From the NCBI GenBank assembly GCA_910578745.1, contig CAJTSN010000039.1, forward strand, positions 1-15,422: 15,422 bases of DNA. Reading direction: 5' to 3'. The notes under the pieces are model-generated. The model saw only the letters and a list, made by a program, of their open reading frames with translations, had not been told where the DNA came from and ran no database searches. The translations under genes were made by a program, and so were the position numbers. Below, piece by piece: positions 1 to 7,403 of the stretch. Source of the stretch: an uncultured Bacilli bacterium. GTDB taxonomy: Bacteria > Bacillota_I > Bacilli_A > RF39 > UBA660. Each line of letters opens with the position of its first letter. Positions within the stretch are counted from its first letter, which is position 1.

Positions 1-328
1 CTATAAAACCACTATTGATTTTAATGACATTTTCTACACCATTATAAGGAACGTCTCCTTTAATTTCTAAATTCAAAATGACCTTATCGTTTTCATCAAC
101 TACTGTTCTTCCTTTTACTTTATATGTTTTTCCATCTGTATTTTCTATATTATTTAACATCAGCATGTTCTCGATGGTATCTACATACAAAACTGCACTT
201 TCTTCCGCTGCTTTTCTTCTCGATTTATCAACTAAACTTAGTATCACAGGTACGGCTATCAGCGCAATGACAGCAAGTATTACTATGACAGCTAGTAACT
301 CGATTAATGTAAAACCTTTTTTCCTCAT
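1..328 (-). CDS. type IV prepilin-like protein, 3' end off window
   Basis: The frame is open from 328 to the left window edge (109 codons seen) and begins with a class III signal peptide, MRKKG/FTLIELLAVI. A prepilin peptidase would cut after Gly5, leaving Phe1 and Glu5 of the mature protein, followed by a hydrophobic helix to about residue 30. The visible head region then has a 'YVDTIENMLMLNN' helix and short beta-type segments, as in the small pilins or pseudopilins of Gram-positive bacteria. I chose the ATG at 328 because an AGGAG lies 7 nt upstream; an in-frame ATG at 334 lies only 1 nt from that site. It starts 32 nt after the stop of the next prepilin gene and is surely cotranscribed with it. 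The prepilin signal is certain; whether it serves a competence pseudopilus, a surface pilus or another assembly is unknown because no assembly ATPase or peptidase is in view. Confidence 0.85.
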   Translation of the reverse strand, partial: MRKKGFTLIELLAVIVILAVIALIAVPVILSLVDKSRRKAAEESAVLYVDTIENMLMLNNIENTDGKTYKVKGRTVVDENDKVILNLEIKGDVPYNGVENVIKINSGFI

Positions 329-360
329 ATCCATACTCCTTTAATGATTGTTATACCACT

Positions 361-1587
361 TTAGTACATCTTCAAGACATATGGATTACTTACTGATCCT
401 ATAGGATTCATATTTGTATCATCCATAGAAGGGTCTAAAACCAATGTAGTAGGCAAATAAATCACAGGATACACATATAAAGAACTCGTTACATTAGAAG
501 CAGTAAGACCGCTTGAAGTAACAGACCAAACTTTTCTTTGCCCTTTGACTGTATTTCTCAAATAATAACCAATTCCTGTTGTACTTTCTGATTCCTTAAC
601 TACAAGATTGGTAAGCCAGTTCGTTGCCACACAATGTTCATCAAACTGAGTATTTCTACAAGAATTCGCTAAAGAGGCATTCATATAATCACTTACAGAT
701 AATAGAGAAACAGCGGTTCTTGTCTCACGCTTTGCATCTTCATCTGCCATGACTACATCAAGTGTACTAGAAGTGCTATCTACTTCGCCAATCATCCACT
801 TTGGCGTTTTCAAATTCTTTTTCAAATCATCACTGAAACTATTAAAAACCGTCGTATTCAAATATTGATGCATTTTTAATGAATCTTCAGAAAGAAATAA
901 ATTGGCTATTGTGTCTGTTTCTGACCAAACAGTCTTTGACTTTTTACCCGTTCTTACGAGCTTCATCACTTTATTTGTTGTATCAATACTTACAATATTC
1001 CAAGTCTCTGTATTTGCACTTCCAGAACCCATTTGTAGTTGAATATAATTATTTGGATTGTTTCCACGATAATAATATATATTTTTAAAACTTGTCGTTG
1101 TATCCATATCACTAAAAGTAACCTTAGAAGCGTAGAGTCCATCTTCGGTTGAAGTAGGAGGTTTAACTCCAGATTTTTGTAAAATATAGCGTTCCACCGT
1201 ATGATCTTGTTGTTCTGCTTCTTCGATATTCATCTCTAAATATTCAAAAGCATAGCTATTATTTTGGTAACTAACCCGAATGACACCGTTCATGATTTCT
1301 CCATCTAGCGGATTTTTTATTTTTTCCTTCTCTAAATAATCATATTCTTGTAATTTGGCAAGCTCGATATAAATTGTTTTTTCTTGTGCCTTTTTTCGAT
1401 CTTCCTTTCCCTTATCACTTAGTAAATAATCTCTCGCTGCTCTTTCAATACTATCCATTTGTGTCTTATACAAATCTTCCTTTGAATCATCAATATGTTT
1501 TGATACTCTTGGTAAAATAACTACAACAAGAATAGCAAATACAGTAATTACTGCCAATAATTCTACAAGTGTAAATCCTTTTTTCAT
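361..1587 (-). CDS. large prepilin-like protein with DUF6273-like C-terminal domain
   Basis: This 408-residue protein begins MKKG/FTLVELLAVIT with a hydrophobic helix to residue about 30, a textbook prepilin leader (cleavage after Gly4, Glu9 becoming Glu5). Residues about 30-130 are charged and helical. From about residue 150 to the end it is Ser/Thr/Asn-rich and beta-type. This part has a 'WNIVSID' segment, a 'VSLLSVSDYMNAS' segment, a Cys pair (SCRNTQFDEHC) that could form a disulfide, 'YVYPVIYLPT', and a final 'NPYVL'. That order of motifs recalls the DUF6273-type domain of surface proteins in gut Firmicutes, recognised by eye only. At over 400 residues it is far larger than a ComGC/GD pseudopilin, so it may be a tip or adhesin-type pilin. 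Its ATG is 3 nt after the PBP stop, with an AAGGA inside the end of the PBP gene, so it is translated from the division operon message. Confidence 0.85.
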   Translation of the reverse strand: MKKGFTLVELLAVITVFAILVVVILPRVSKHIDDSKEDLYKTQMDSIERAARDYLLSDKGKEDRKKAQEKTIYIELAKLQEYDYLEKEKIKNPLDGEIMNGVIRVSYQNNSYAFEYLEMNIEEAEQQDHTVERYILQKSGVKPPTSTEDGLYASKVTFSDMDTTTSFKNIYYYRGNNPNNYIQLQMGSGSANTETWNIVSIDTTNKVMKLVRTGKKSKTVWSETDTIANLFLSEDSLKMHQYLNTTVFNSFSDDLKKNLKTPKWMIGEVDSTSSTLDVVMADEDAKRETRTAVSLLSVSDYMNASLANSCRNTQFDEHCVATNWLTNLVVKESESTTGIGYYLRNTVKGQRKVWSVTSSGLTASNVTSSLYVYPVIYLPTTLVLDPSMDDTNMNPIGSVSNPYVLKMY

Positions 1588-1590
1588 TTG

Positions 1591-3759
1591 TTATTCCTTC
1601 CCTTCTTCGTATAGCACTTTTAACGTCATACCTTCTTCTATTTTGGTTCCCTCTAAAATATTTACCTCTTTTACATATCCATTTCCTTCCTCTTCTAATG
1701 GAATAGAAAGAAATTGAGCCAATATTTTCACTTCTGCTTTACTGAATCCTTTTATAGAAGGCATCTCGATATTCTTCCCATTGGTAAGAAGAAACAATCG
1801 ATCCTTTTCAACTAAAGTAATTCCTTCCTTTGGATACTGATCTATTATTTGATCTCCATCCCCAAGAGGAATCAAATTCAATTTATAATTTTCTAAATCC
1901 CTTCGCACATTAGAGGTCGAAAGACCAATATAAGGAGTTAGAGTCACATATTTTGTTTCTTCAACTTCTTGCTTTTCTTCATAAATATTTTTATATTTTG
2001 CAATATTCTTGACTAGATTTTTAACGGCATCCGCAAGACCTGTGTATTGTCCTTTTTTAGGTTGCTTCATCGCTCCATAGATAATAATTTCAGGATTTTC
2101 TTTTGGATACAAAATCAAACTTGAAAAAATATAATTATTTTCTCCTTTTAAATATCCCTTCCCCGATTCATAAATTTGAGCAGTCCCTGTTTTTCCAATC
2201 AAATCAAAACCTTCAATACTATACCTTTTTCCCGCTGTTCCACTATCTGTACCGTTTATAGTATTATACATCAATTCTTTTATTTTTTCAATGCTCGATT
2301 TTTTAACCAATTGTTCCGATTTTTCTACTTTACGTTCTTCTATAATTTCCCCTGTATTTGGATCTACAATTTTACTAACAATGTGTGGTTTTAACGCATA
2401 ACCGTCATTTGCAATAATTGTGGCTCCTTTTAATTGTTGTATTACCGTTGTTCGAATTCCTTGTCCAAAACCAGCTGTCATCACCTCAACCTCATAATTA
2501 AACTGCATTTTCCCAGATGATTCATGAGAAAGTTCAATTCCTGTTTTCGAACCAAAGCCAAATTTTCTTAGACATTCTTTTAACTGTTCTTTTGATAAAT
2601 ATTCTCGAATTAAATGAACGACTCCTACATTTGAAGAATATTCAAATCCCTTATCAAGAGTAATTCTTCCCCAACCTCTTTCATTCCAATCGCTAATTGT
2701 ATCATCGCCGATTTTAACATGTCCAGAATCAAAAGAATTTCCTCCATCATAGTTTCCCGTTTCTAAAGCACACAAATAAGTATAGATTTTCATCGTAGAA
2801 CCTGGTTCATAGGAAGTGGTCACAAAGGGATTTTCATAAGAAGTTACATCTCTAACATTTGGGTCGAAAGAAGGACTAGAAGAAGCTCCTAATATATCCC
2901 CTGTTTTCGCATCCATAACCGTTAAAATAGAAAAATTAGGCTCATAAGTAGCTGCAATCGTCTCGATTTCTGTTTCCACAAATCGTTGTACATTCGAATC
3001 CAACGTTAAATAAATATCATATCCATCTTTAGCAGCATCATTGATTTCATTGGTTCCTGCAATTTTATATCCATAACGATCCTGCTGATATTCCAAATAC
3101 CCATCTTCACCTTTTAATATATCATTATAAGCAACTTCAATTCCCATCTCCCCAACAATTTCTGTTTCTTTCTTATTTTCTTTTTCTACTTCTTTTCCTT
3201 TTGCATACCCCACAATATAAGAAGCAAAGTTTCCATTGGGATAATATCTTTTCGCACTTTCTATAAAAGAAATACCAGGAAGATTTAAAAATAAAATCTC
3301 ATCTTTTTTTAATTCTGTAATTCCTTTTCCTATACTTCCAAACTCTACTTGGTATTTTTTATTTTTGATTCCATTTTCTAAAGTAGACTTGATTTTTTCT
3401 TTATCCGCTTCTAATACTTCGGCAAGCTTTGTCGCTGTATCTTCTACATCCACCACATGTTTTGGTACTTTAGAATCCTTACTTCTTGATTCATCTAAAT
3501 AAGCAATCAAAGTATAAGAAGTCACATTCATAGCCAGTGGATCTCCACTTACATCAAAAATATTTCCACGAGAAGCGGGAATGACTTTACGCACCGTATT
3601 TCTTTTACTAGCAAATGTAGCCACATTTTTTCCATATACAACAGGTGATAAAGAAAGATAGGAAAGTTTTATATAAAGCAAAAAAAGAAGAAAGGAAAAG
3701 ATATAGAATGCTTTTTTTGGTAAATTCCAAGTCTTTTTTTTCTTCTTTTTTATATCCAT
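1591..3759 (-). CDS. pbpB: class B penicillin-binding protein (PBP2B/FtsI type) with PASTA repeats
   Basis: A 722-residue septal peptidoglycan transpeptidase. It has a short Lys-rich cytoplasmic tail, one membrane helix (about 17-38), and a dimerisation domain containing 'PASRGNIFD' (61-69). The transpeptidase domain has all three catalytic motifs: STMK at 321-324 (nucleophile Ser321), SSN at 375-377 and KTGT at 523-526. The C-terminal 120 residues form two PASTA-like modules (about 605-660 and 661-720), as in Bacillus PBP2B and unlike the single module of SpoVD. It follows ftsL by 14 nt with a clear GAGGTGG ribosome site, in the usual mraZ-rsmH-ftsL-pbpB order. It cross-links glycan strands at the division septum and should be a beta-lactam target. 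The usual next genes (spoVD, mraY, murD) are absent; two prepilin genes follow. The start region has an A-rich lysine run with an 8-base homopolymer. Confidence 0.95.
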   Translation of the reverse strand: MDIKKKKKKTWNLPKKAFYIFSFLLFLLYIKLSYLSLSPVVYGKNVATFASKRNTVRKVIPASRGNIFDVSGDPLAMNVTSYTLIAYLDESRSKDSKVPKHVVDVEDTATKLAEVLEADKEKIKSTLENGIKNKKYQVEFGSIGKGITELKKDEILFLNLPGISFIESAKRYYPNGNFASYIVGYAKGKEVEKENKKETEIVGEMGIEVAYNDILKGEDGYLEYQQDRYGYKIAGTNEINDAAKDGYDIYLTLDSNVQRFVETEIETIAATYEPNFSILTVMDAKTGDILGASSSPSFDPNVRDVTSYENPFVTTSYEPGSTMKIYTYLCALETGNYDGGNSFDSGHVKIGDDTISDWNERGWGRITLDKGFEYSSNVGVVHLIREYLSKEQLKECLRKFGFGSKTGIELSHESSGKMQFNYEVEVMTAGFGQGIRTTVIQQLKGATIIANDGYALKPHIVSKIVDPNTGEIIEERKVEKSEQLVKKSSIEKIKELMYNTINGTDSGTAGKRYSIEGFDLIGKTGTAQIYESGKGYLKGENNYIFSSLILYPKENPEIIIYGAMKQPKKGQYTGLADAVKNLVKNIAKYKNIYEEKQEVEETKYVTLTPYIGLSTSNVRRDLENYKLNLIPLGDGDQIIDQYPKEGITLVEKDRLFLLTNGKNIEMPSIKGFSKAEVKILAQFLSIPLEEEGNGYVKEVNILEGTKIEEGMTLKVLYEEGKE

Positions 3760-3773
3760 TTTGCCACCTCTAA

Positions 3774-4067
3774 TTAATCGTTGATTACGATTACATTATC
3801 ATTATTATACGCTAATCCCATATCACTTACAACCTCTTTTACTTTATCAAAGGAAGTCAACTCATTCACCTTCATCACTAAACTTTCATTTTTCTTATCT
3901 TGCGCATCAATTTCATAACGAACTTTTTCTACACTCATACTTAAGTTTGAAATAGAAGCTCCACAAAAAATCTGCACCACAAAAGTAGAAATAAAACAAA
4001 TAAACATTAATAAATATAAACAAATCTCCCCTTTTGTAATTGGCTTTCTCCTCTTTTTATTCTTCAT
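3774..4067 (-). CDS. ftsL: FtsL-like cell division protein
   Basis: A 97-residue bitopic membrane protein with a basic cytoplasmic N-terminus (KNKKRRKPITK), one membrane helix (about 15-36), a predicted coiled-coil stretch (about 40-72) and a short extracytoplasmic tail. FtsL families diverge strongly in sequence. The assignment rests on this architecture, the small size and the position between rsmH (10 nt upstream) and the class B PBP (14 nt downstream), which is the standard place for ftsL. A GGGGGAAAG ribosome site precedes the ATG. FtsL with DivIC/FtsB is known to activate the septal synthase FtsW-PBP2B. Cys17, Cys24 and Cys35 lie in or next to the membrane helix, which is slightly unusual. 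A generic septum-formation initiator (DivIC-like) protein is the alternative. Confidence 0.85.
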   Translation of the reverse strand: MKNKKRRKPITKGEICLYLLMFICFISTFVVQIFCGASISNLSMSVEKVRYEIDAQDKKNESLVMKVNELTSFDKVKEVVSDMGLAYNNDNVIVIND

Positions 4068-4077
4068 ACTTTCCCCC

Positions 4078-4995
4078 TTATCTTCTTTTTTTTAAAACAC
4101 GTAGTTTCGCACTCCTAGCTCTTGGGTTTTTCTCAATTTCCTCTTTACTTGGTTTCCTTGTTTTTTCCATCTCATAATCTTTTAGATAAGCTTCAGGAAT
4201 CACAGGTATATTTTTTAAACTTTCCTCTAATTGGCTTACCTCTTTATAAATGGTTTTACAGATTTTATCCTCTAAAGAATGAAATGTAATCACGCAAATT
4301 TTCCCATTTGTATTTAAAAGAGAAATGGCATCTTGCAAAGATTTTTCAAAAAATTCCAACTCATGGTTTACCTCAATTCGAATGGCTTGAAACACTCTTC
4401 TAGCGGGATGATGTTCTCTTGCATATTTAAACGGAACGGCTTCTTTTATAAGAGTAACAAGTTCTAATGTCGTATTAATTTCTTTTTTGTCTCTTGCCTC
4501 TACAATCTTTTTTGCAATGCTTCTTGCATATTTTTCTTCTCCATATTCCAAAAAGATACGTACAAGTTCTTCTAGAGAATACCTATTTACAACAGTATGG
4601 GCTGTTAAAGATTCTTTTCTATTCATTCGCATATCCAAATAAGCATCTTGATGAAAGGAAAAACCTCTTTCTTTTTGATCTAATTGTGGACTAGATACAC
4701 CTAAATCATATAAAATCGCATCGACTTTTTGAACGCCTCGTTTCTCTAATTCTTCTTTTATATTGACAAAGTTACTAGAAATAATTTCAAAATTAGAAGC
4801 AATTTCACGTAAACGAGTTTCACTATAGCAAATCGCATCTTCATCTTGATCAAAACAATATAACTTTCCCTTCGGAATTCGTTTTAGAATTTCGCTAGAA
4901 TGTCCTCCATAACCGAGCGTACAGTCTACAACAATGGAATCTTCTTTTAAATCTAAATTTTCAATTGCCTCTTTTAATAAAACACTCTCATGCAT
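4078..4995 (-). CDS. rsmH: 16S rRNA (cytosine1402-N4)-methyltransferase
   Basis: A 305-residue SAM-dependent methyltransferase (MraW/RsmH) that methylates N4 of C1402 in the 16S rRNA P-site. It begins with the family signature MHESVLLKEAI, then the SAM-binding loop 'VDCTLGYGGHS' (23-33), 'YDLGVSSPQLD' (96-106), 'RGFSF..DAYLDMRM' (110-124), 'HPARRVFQAIRIEVN' near 207, 'VITFHSLED' and a basic tail (NPRARSAKLRVLKKRR). The length is typical. The ATG lies 2 nt after the mraZ stop, so translation is coupled, and ftsL follows after 10 nt. The second position of the signature is followed by Glu instead of the more usual Pro (HxPVLL), a minor variant. There is no sign of truncation. Confidence 0.97.
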   Translation of the reverse strand: MHESVLLKEAIENLDLKEDSIVVDCTLGYGGHSSEILKRIPKGKLYCFDQDEDAICYSETRLREIASNFEIISSNFVNIKEELEKRGVQKVDAILYDLGVSSPQLDQKERGFSFHQDAYLDMRMNRKESLTAHTVVNRYSLEELVRIFLEYGEEKYARSIAKKIVEARDKKEINTTLELVTLIKEAVPFKYAREHHPARRVFQAIRIEVNHELEFFEKSLQDAISLLNTNGKICVITFHSLEDKICKTIYKEVSQLEESLKNIPVIPEAYLKDYEMEKTRKPSKEEIEKNPRARSAKLRVLKKRR

Positions 4996-4997
4996 AT

Positions 4998-5429
4998 CTA
5001 CACCATATTCGTTTGAAAGAGTTTATCAGCTATATCAGAGAAACTTTCCTTGCTTTCATCTAAATAATTCTCCCAAATCTCTTTACTCCAAACTTCAAGC
5101 CTTTCGTTTACACCAATAATGACTACCTCTTTATTTAAAGAAGCCCATTCAATTAGTGGAGAAGTGATATTCATTCTACCTTGTTTATCCATATTCATTT
5201 CACTAGCACAAGATAGGAAAGCTCTTAAAAAGGTACGTGTTTCTTTTGTATTTGGAAGTTCTTTATATTGAGTAATAATTTTTTGCCATTCCTCTTTTGG
5301 ATAGATAAAAATACATCCATCAAGACCACGTGTCACAATAAAGTTCTCTCCTAAATCATTGCGCATTTTTACGGGGATTGTGATACGTCCCTTCTCATCT
5401 AAACGTTGATGAAATTCTCCCATGAACAT
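4998..5429 (-). CDS. mraZ: division/cell wall cluster transcriptional repressor
   Basis: A 143-residue MraZ with two tandem SpoVT/AbrB-like swapped-hairpin units, each carrying the family D-x-x-G-R signature: DEKGR at 11-15 and DKQGR at 81-85. MraZ assembles into a ring and binds regularly spaced short direct repeats upstream of its own operon. Such repeats are present at 5441-5476, so autoregulation is very likely. The start at 5429 (MFMGEF) is preceded by GGGGGTG, a good ribosome site that overlaps the last operator repeat. This is the first gene of an operon that continues without a terminator through rsmH, ftsL, pbpB and the prepilin genes. Confidence 0.97.
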   Translation of the reverse strand: MFMGEFHQRLDEKGRITIPVKMRNDLGENFIVTRGLDGCIFIYPKEEWQKIITQYKELPNTKETRTFLRAFLSCASEMNMDKQGRMNITSPLIEWASLNKEVVIIGVNERLEVWSKEIWENYLDESKESFSDIADKLFQTNMV

Positions 5430-5440
5430 AAATTATCACC

Positions 5441-5476
5441 CCCACGTTTTACCACTTTTAACCACTATGTACCACT
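5441..5476 (-). promoter_or_regulatory. MraZ operator: four direct repeats with 10-bp period
   Basis: On the minus strand, AGTGGT occurs at 5476-5471, 5466-5461 and 5456-5451, followed by CGTGGG at 5446-5441. Together they make four N-GTGG-N units at an exact 10-bp step, each with a 4-bp spacer. Known MraZ sites are short TGGGN or AAAGTG-type direct repeats with about 10-bp spacing, so the match in motif, period and position is strong. The block covers the predicted transcription start (about 5470) and reaches the mraZ ribosome site, which would suit repression by blocking initiation. Confidence 0.88.
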
Positions 5477-5505
5477 ATTATAGCTTTTTTTAGGTTTTCT
5501 GTAAA
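5477..5505 (-). promoter_or_regulatory. sigma-A-type promoter of the mraZ operon
   Basis: On the minus strand TTTACA (5505-5500) is followed by a 17-nt spacer and a perfect TATAAT (5482-5477). The predicted start is near 5470, giving a leader of about 40 nt that contains most of the MraZ repeats. It is the only good promoter seen ahead of the division operon. Confidence 0.85.
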
Positions 5506-5536
5506 GAGATTCCCTTTGTTTTTTCATTTACTTTAC

Positions 5537-5568
5537 AAAAAAAAGATAGACACAATTCTATCTTTTTT
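5537..5568 (-). terminator. intrinsic terminator after the 123-aa lipoprotein gene
   Basis: A perfect 12-bp inverted repeat (5539-5550 and 5557-5568) with a 6-nt loop is followed on the minus strand by a run of T that extends to 5537. It overlaps the stop codon of the lipoprotein gene and separates that gene from the mraZ promoter. Confidence 0.88.
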
Positions 5569-5938
5569 ATTCATTTTTTATTTTTCCATTTTCATAAATC
5601 GCTTTATTTGCATAAAATCCTAACTGTGCATAAACCACTTTATAATTTTCAATTTTAAAAAGTACCCCTTCTTCATCTGTTGATTTAATATGTGTATGTA
5701 AAACAACTCCAGACTCATTTGTCAAAACTCCATCCTTCAAAGAATAAGTTCCATCATAAGAAGTTTTATTTCCTTCAATATGAGAAAGCGCTATTTCCTG
5801 TTCAATATTCGTAACATAGTTTAATAATAATGTATTTAATGTCATTTGATCATATCCTGTTTGCCTTTCTTCTTGTTTAGAAAAACATCCAGCACATAAT
5901 AAGCAAATAAAAAGACTCATTCCCACTTTTCGAATCAT
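5567..5938 (-). CDS. small lipoprotein, possibly pilin-head-like; function unknown
   Basis: A 123-residue secreted lipoprotein of no named family that I recognise. The signal peptide (residues 1-17, hydrophobic from 7) ends in a lipobox-like C-A-G/C with the lipidated Cys at 18. The mature part has a helix-like segment (about 32-52, with YVTNIEQEIALSHIE) and then alternating short strands with glycines (GTYSLKDG, VLFKIENYKVVYAQL). Its pattern resembles the head of the prepilin at the left window edge, where 'YVDTIEN' and 'KTYKVKGR' stand in the same order. The gene stands alone between a promoter (5970-5998) and a strong terminator (5537-5568), just upstream of the division operon. The start at 5938 is preceded by an AAGG-TAGTGA-type ribosome site. 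Confidence 0.8.
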   Translation of the reverse strand: MIRKVGMSLFICLLCAGCFSKQEERQTGYDQMTLNTLLLNYVTNIEQEIALSHIEGNKTSYDGTYSLKDGVLTNESGVVLHTHIKSTDEEGVLFKIENYKVVYAQLGFYANKAIYENGKIKNE

Positions 5939-5969
5939 ATATAAATCACTACCTTATCCTATTAAACTT

Positions 5970-5998
5970 AGTTTATAATTTTTTTCCTCTTTCGTCAA
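5970..5998 (-). promoter_or_regulatory. promoter of the small lipoprotein gene
   Basis: TTGACG (5998-5993), a 17-nt spacer and TAAACT (5975-5970) on the minus strand form a good sigma-A-type promoter. The start would be near 5963 with a leader of about 24 nt. Confidence 0.75.
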
Positions 5999-5999
5999 G

Positions 6000-6025
6000 A
6001 AAAAAAGAAACTTTTCATTTCTTTT
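6000..6025 (-). terminator. weak candidate terminator after tig
   Basis: An 8-bp inverted repeat (6003-6010 and 6018-6025, only one G-C pair) with a 7-nt loop overlaps the tig stop codon and ends in a T-rich stretch on the minus strand. The stem is weak, so partial readthrough into the lipoprotein gene is possible. Confidence 0.4.
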
Positions 6026-7274
6026 AATTATTATCTTTCAAAATTTCAATGGCTTTTCTCATTTTCATGTCATATTCTATCATTTCACGTCCACCACATA
6101 ACTTTAAGAATTCTTCTTCTGTCATTTTGTATTCTTCGGTCAACTTTTTAATTTCCTCATCCACATCTTGTGGAGCAATTGTAATTTTTTCCTCTTTCGC
6201 AATTTCTTCAAGTAAAAACCGAGCATGCACACGTTTTTCTGCCTCAGGATGCATTTCTTCTTTTAAGACTTGCTCATTAGAAGAAGTGAATTGATAATAT
6301 TGCTCAAGTGTAATTCCTTGCATTTTTAAATTTTCACTATATTGTTCTATCATACGGTCAAGCTCATCATGAATCATTTGATGAGGAATTTCTATTTCCA
6401 TATTCGCAATAGCTTTATCTAAAACCTCATCGATAAATTTATTTTCTATTTCATGTGTTTTTCTAGCTTCAATCGTTTTCTTTAATTCTTCTTTTAATGA
6501 TTCTTCACTGTTGATTCCTTCCATACCAAGATCTTCAAAAAATTCTTCATCAAGTTCAGGAACTTTCGTTTCCTTAATTTCATTTACTTTAACTTTAAAA
6601 GTAACAGCTGCTCCTTTTAAATCTTCTGCATGATAATCTTCTGGGAAAGTCACTTGAATTTCTTTTTCTTCTCCCTTGCTCATACCAATCATCTGTTCTT
6701 CAAAACCGGGAATGAACGTATTTGAACCAATCGTTAAAGAATAGTTTTCTGCTTTTCCACCATCAAATGGAACCCCATCTTTAAATCCTTCAAAGTCAAT
6801 AATTGTAGTATCTCCGTCTGCAACCTTACCTTCTTTAATAACAACCTCTGCGTAGCGCTTTCTCATACTTTCTAATGATGTAGCGACTTCCTCATCTGTA
6901 ACTTCTACTTTTTCTTTTTTTACCCCTAATTTTTTATATTCGCCTAATTTTATATCTGGTCTTAAAGTAAGCGTAAATAAAAATTCTACATATTCATCAC
7001 TCATCGCACTAATCGTAGCGTCTGGACGAGTCACAATTTCTACTTCTTTATTTTCCTCCATCACTTCTTCATAAGCGGATTGAATCAAAGTATCTGCTGC
7101 ATCTAACCAAATATTATTTTGTCCATACTCCTTAATTACAGTAGGAATAGGCGCTTTTCCTTTTCGAAAACCATTAATTGTTATTTTCTTTTGAATATCT
7201 TTTACAGTTTTATCGATGGCTTTCTTCCAAGCTTCTCCCTCTATTTTCTTTTTAATTTCTTTTACATTTGCCAT
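6024..7274 (-). CDS. tig: trigger factor, ribosome-associated chaperone and peptidyl-prolyl isomerase
   Basis: A 416-residue trigger factor. The ribosome-binding signature GFRKGKAP is at 35-42. The FKBP-type isomerase domain covers about 150-235 (DGDTTIIDFEGF, 'IGSNTFIPGFEEQMIGM'). The helical chaperone arms run from about 240 to the end. It binds ribosomal protein L23 at the exit tunnel and shelters nascent chains. The N-terminus is about 8 residues shorter than in E. coli, where the signature sits near 43; an in-frame TGA two codons upstream of the ATG rules out an extension. The ribosome site GAGGAGG lies 10 nt upstream of the ATG. A second, out-of-frame ATG sits between the two. The gene has its own promoter and lies just downstream of the greA terminator. 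Confidence 0.97.
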   Translation of the reverse strand: MANVKEIKKKIEGEAWKKAIDKTVKDIQKKITINGFRKGKAPIPTVIKEYGQNNIWLDAADTLIQSAYEEVMEENKEVEIVTRPDATISAMSDEYVEFLFTLTLRPDIKLGEYKKLGVKKEKVEVTDEEVATSLESMRKRYAEVVIKEGKVADGDTTIIDFEGFKDGVPFDGGKAENYSLTIGSNTFIPGFEEQMIGMSKGEEKEIQVTFPEDYHAEDLKGAAVTFKVKVNEIKETKVPELDEEFFEDLGMEGINSEESLKEELKKTIEARKTHEIENKFIDEVLDKAIANMEIEIPHQMIHDELDRMIEQYSENLKMQGITLEQYYQFTSSNEQVLKEEMHPEAEKRVHARFLLEEIAKEEKITIAPQDVDEEIKKLTEEYKMTEEEFLKLCGGREMIEYDMKMRKAIEILKDNN

Positions 7275-7291
7275 AATTCATAATCCTCCTC

Positions 7292-7310
7292 ATATACTCT
7301 TTTAGTATAT
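7292..7310. repeat. inverted repeat over the tig -10 region
   Basis: A perfect 7-bp inverted repeat, ATATACT (7292-7298) and AGTATAT (7304-7310), is separated by 5 nt. One arm is the -10 hexamer and the other lies at the predicted transcription start. It could be an operator half-site pair, a leader hairpin or chance in AT-rich DNA. Confidence 0.4.
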
Positions 7311-7332
7311 AATAAATTCTTTTGTTTATCAA
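7304..7332 (-). promoter_or_regulatory. promoter of tig
   Basis: TTGATA (7332-7327), a 17-nt spacer and TATACT (7309-7304) on the minus strand match the sigma-A consensus closely. The predicted start near 7297 gives a leader of about 22 nt carrying the GAGGAGG ribosome site. Confidence 0.82.
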
Positions 7333-7352
7333 GAAAAAGGAAACATCTTTCC

Positions 7353-7390
7353 AAAAAAATAGAAAAGGTTCTTCTATACCTTTCCTATTT
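7353..7390 (-). terminator. strong intrinsic terminator after greA
   Basis: The arms 7378-7390 and 7357-7369 form a 13-bp stem (one G-U pair in the minus-strand RNA) with an 8-nt loop, followed by a T run to 7353. It begins 13 nt after the greA stop. Confidence 0.9.
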
Positions 7391-7403
7391 TTCGAACATC
7401 TAC

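Noticed and set aside
78..344. Plus-strand ORF of 88 codons at the left end
   Set aside because: It is antisense to the prepilin frame (328 to edge), which has a perfect class III leader and ribosome site; the plus-strand product is a low-complexity shadow.
1591..3759. SpoVD (sporulation-specific PBP) for the class B PBP
   Set aside because: Its position directly after ftsL and two PASTA-like modules fit the division PBP2B; no sporulation gene is nearby.
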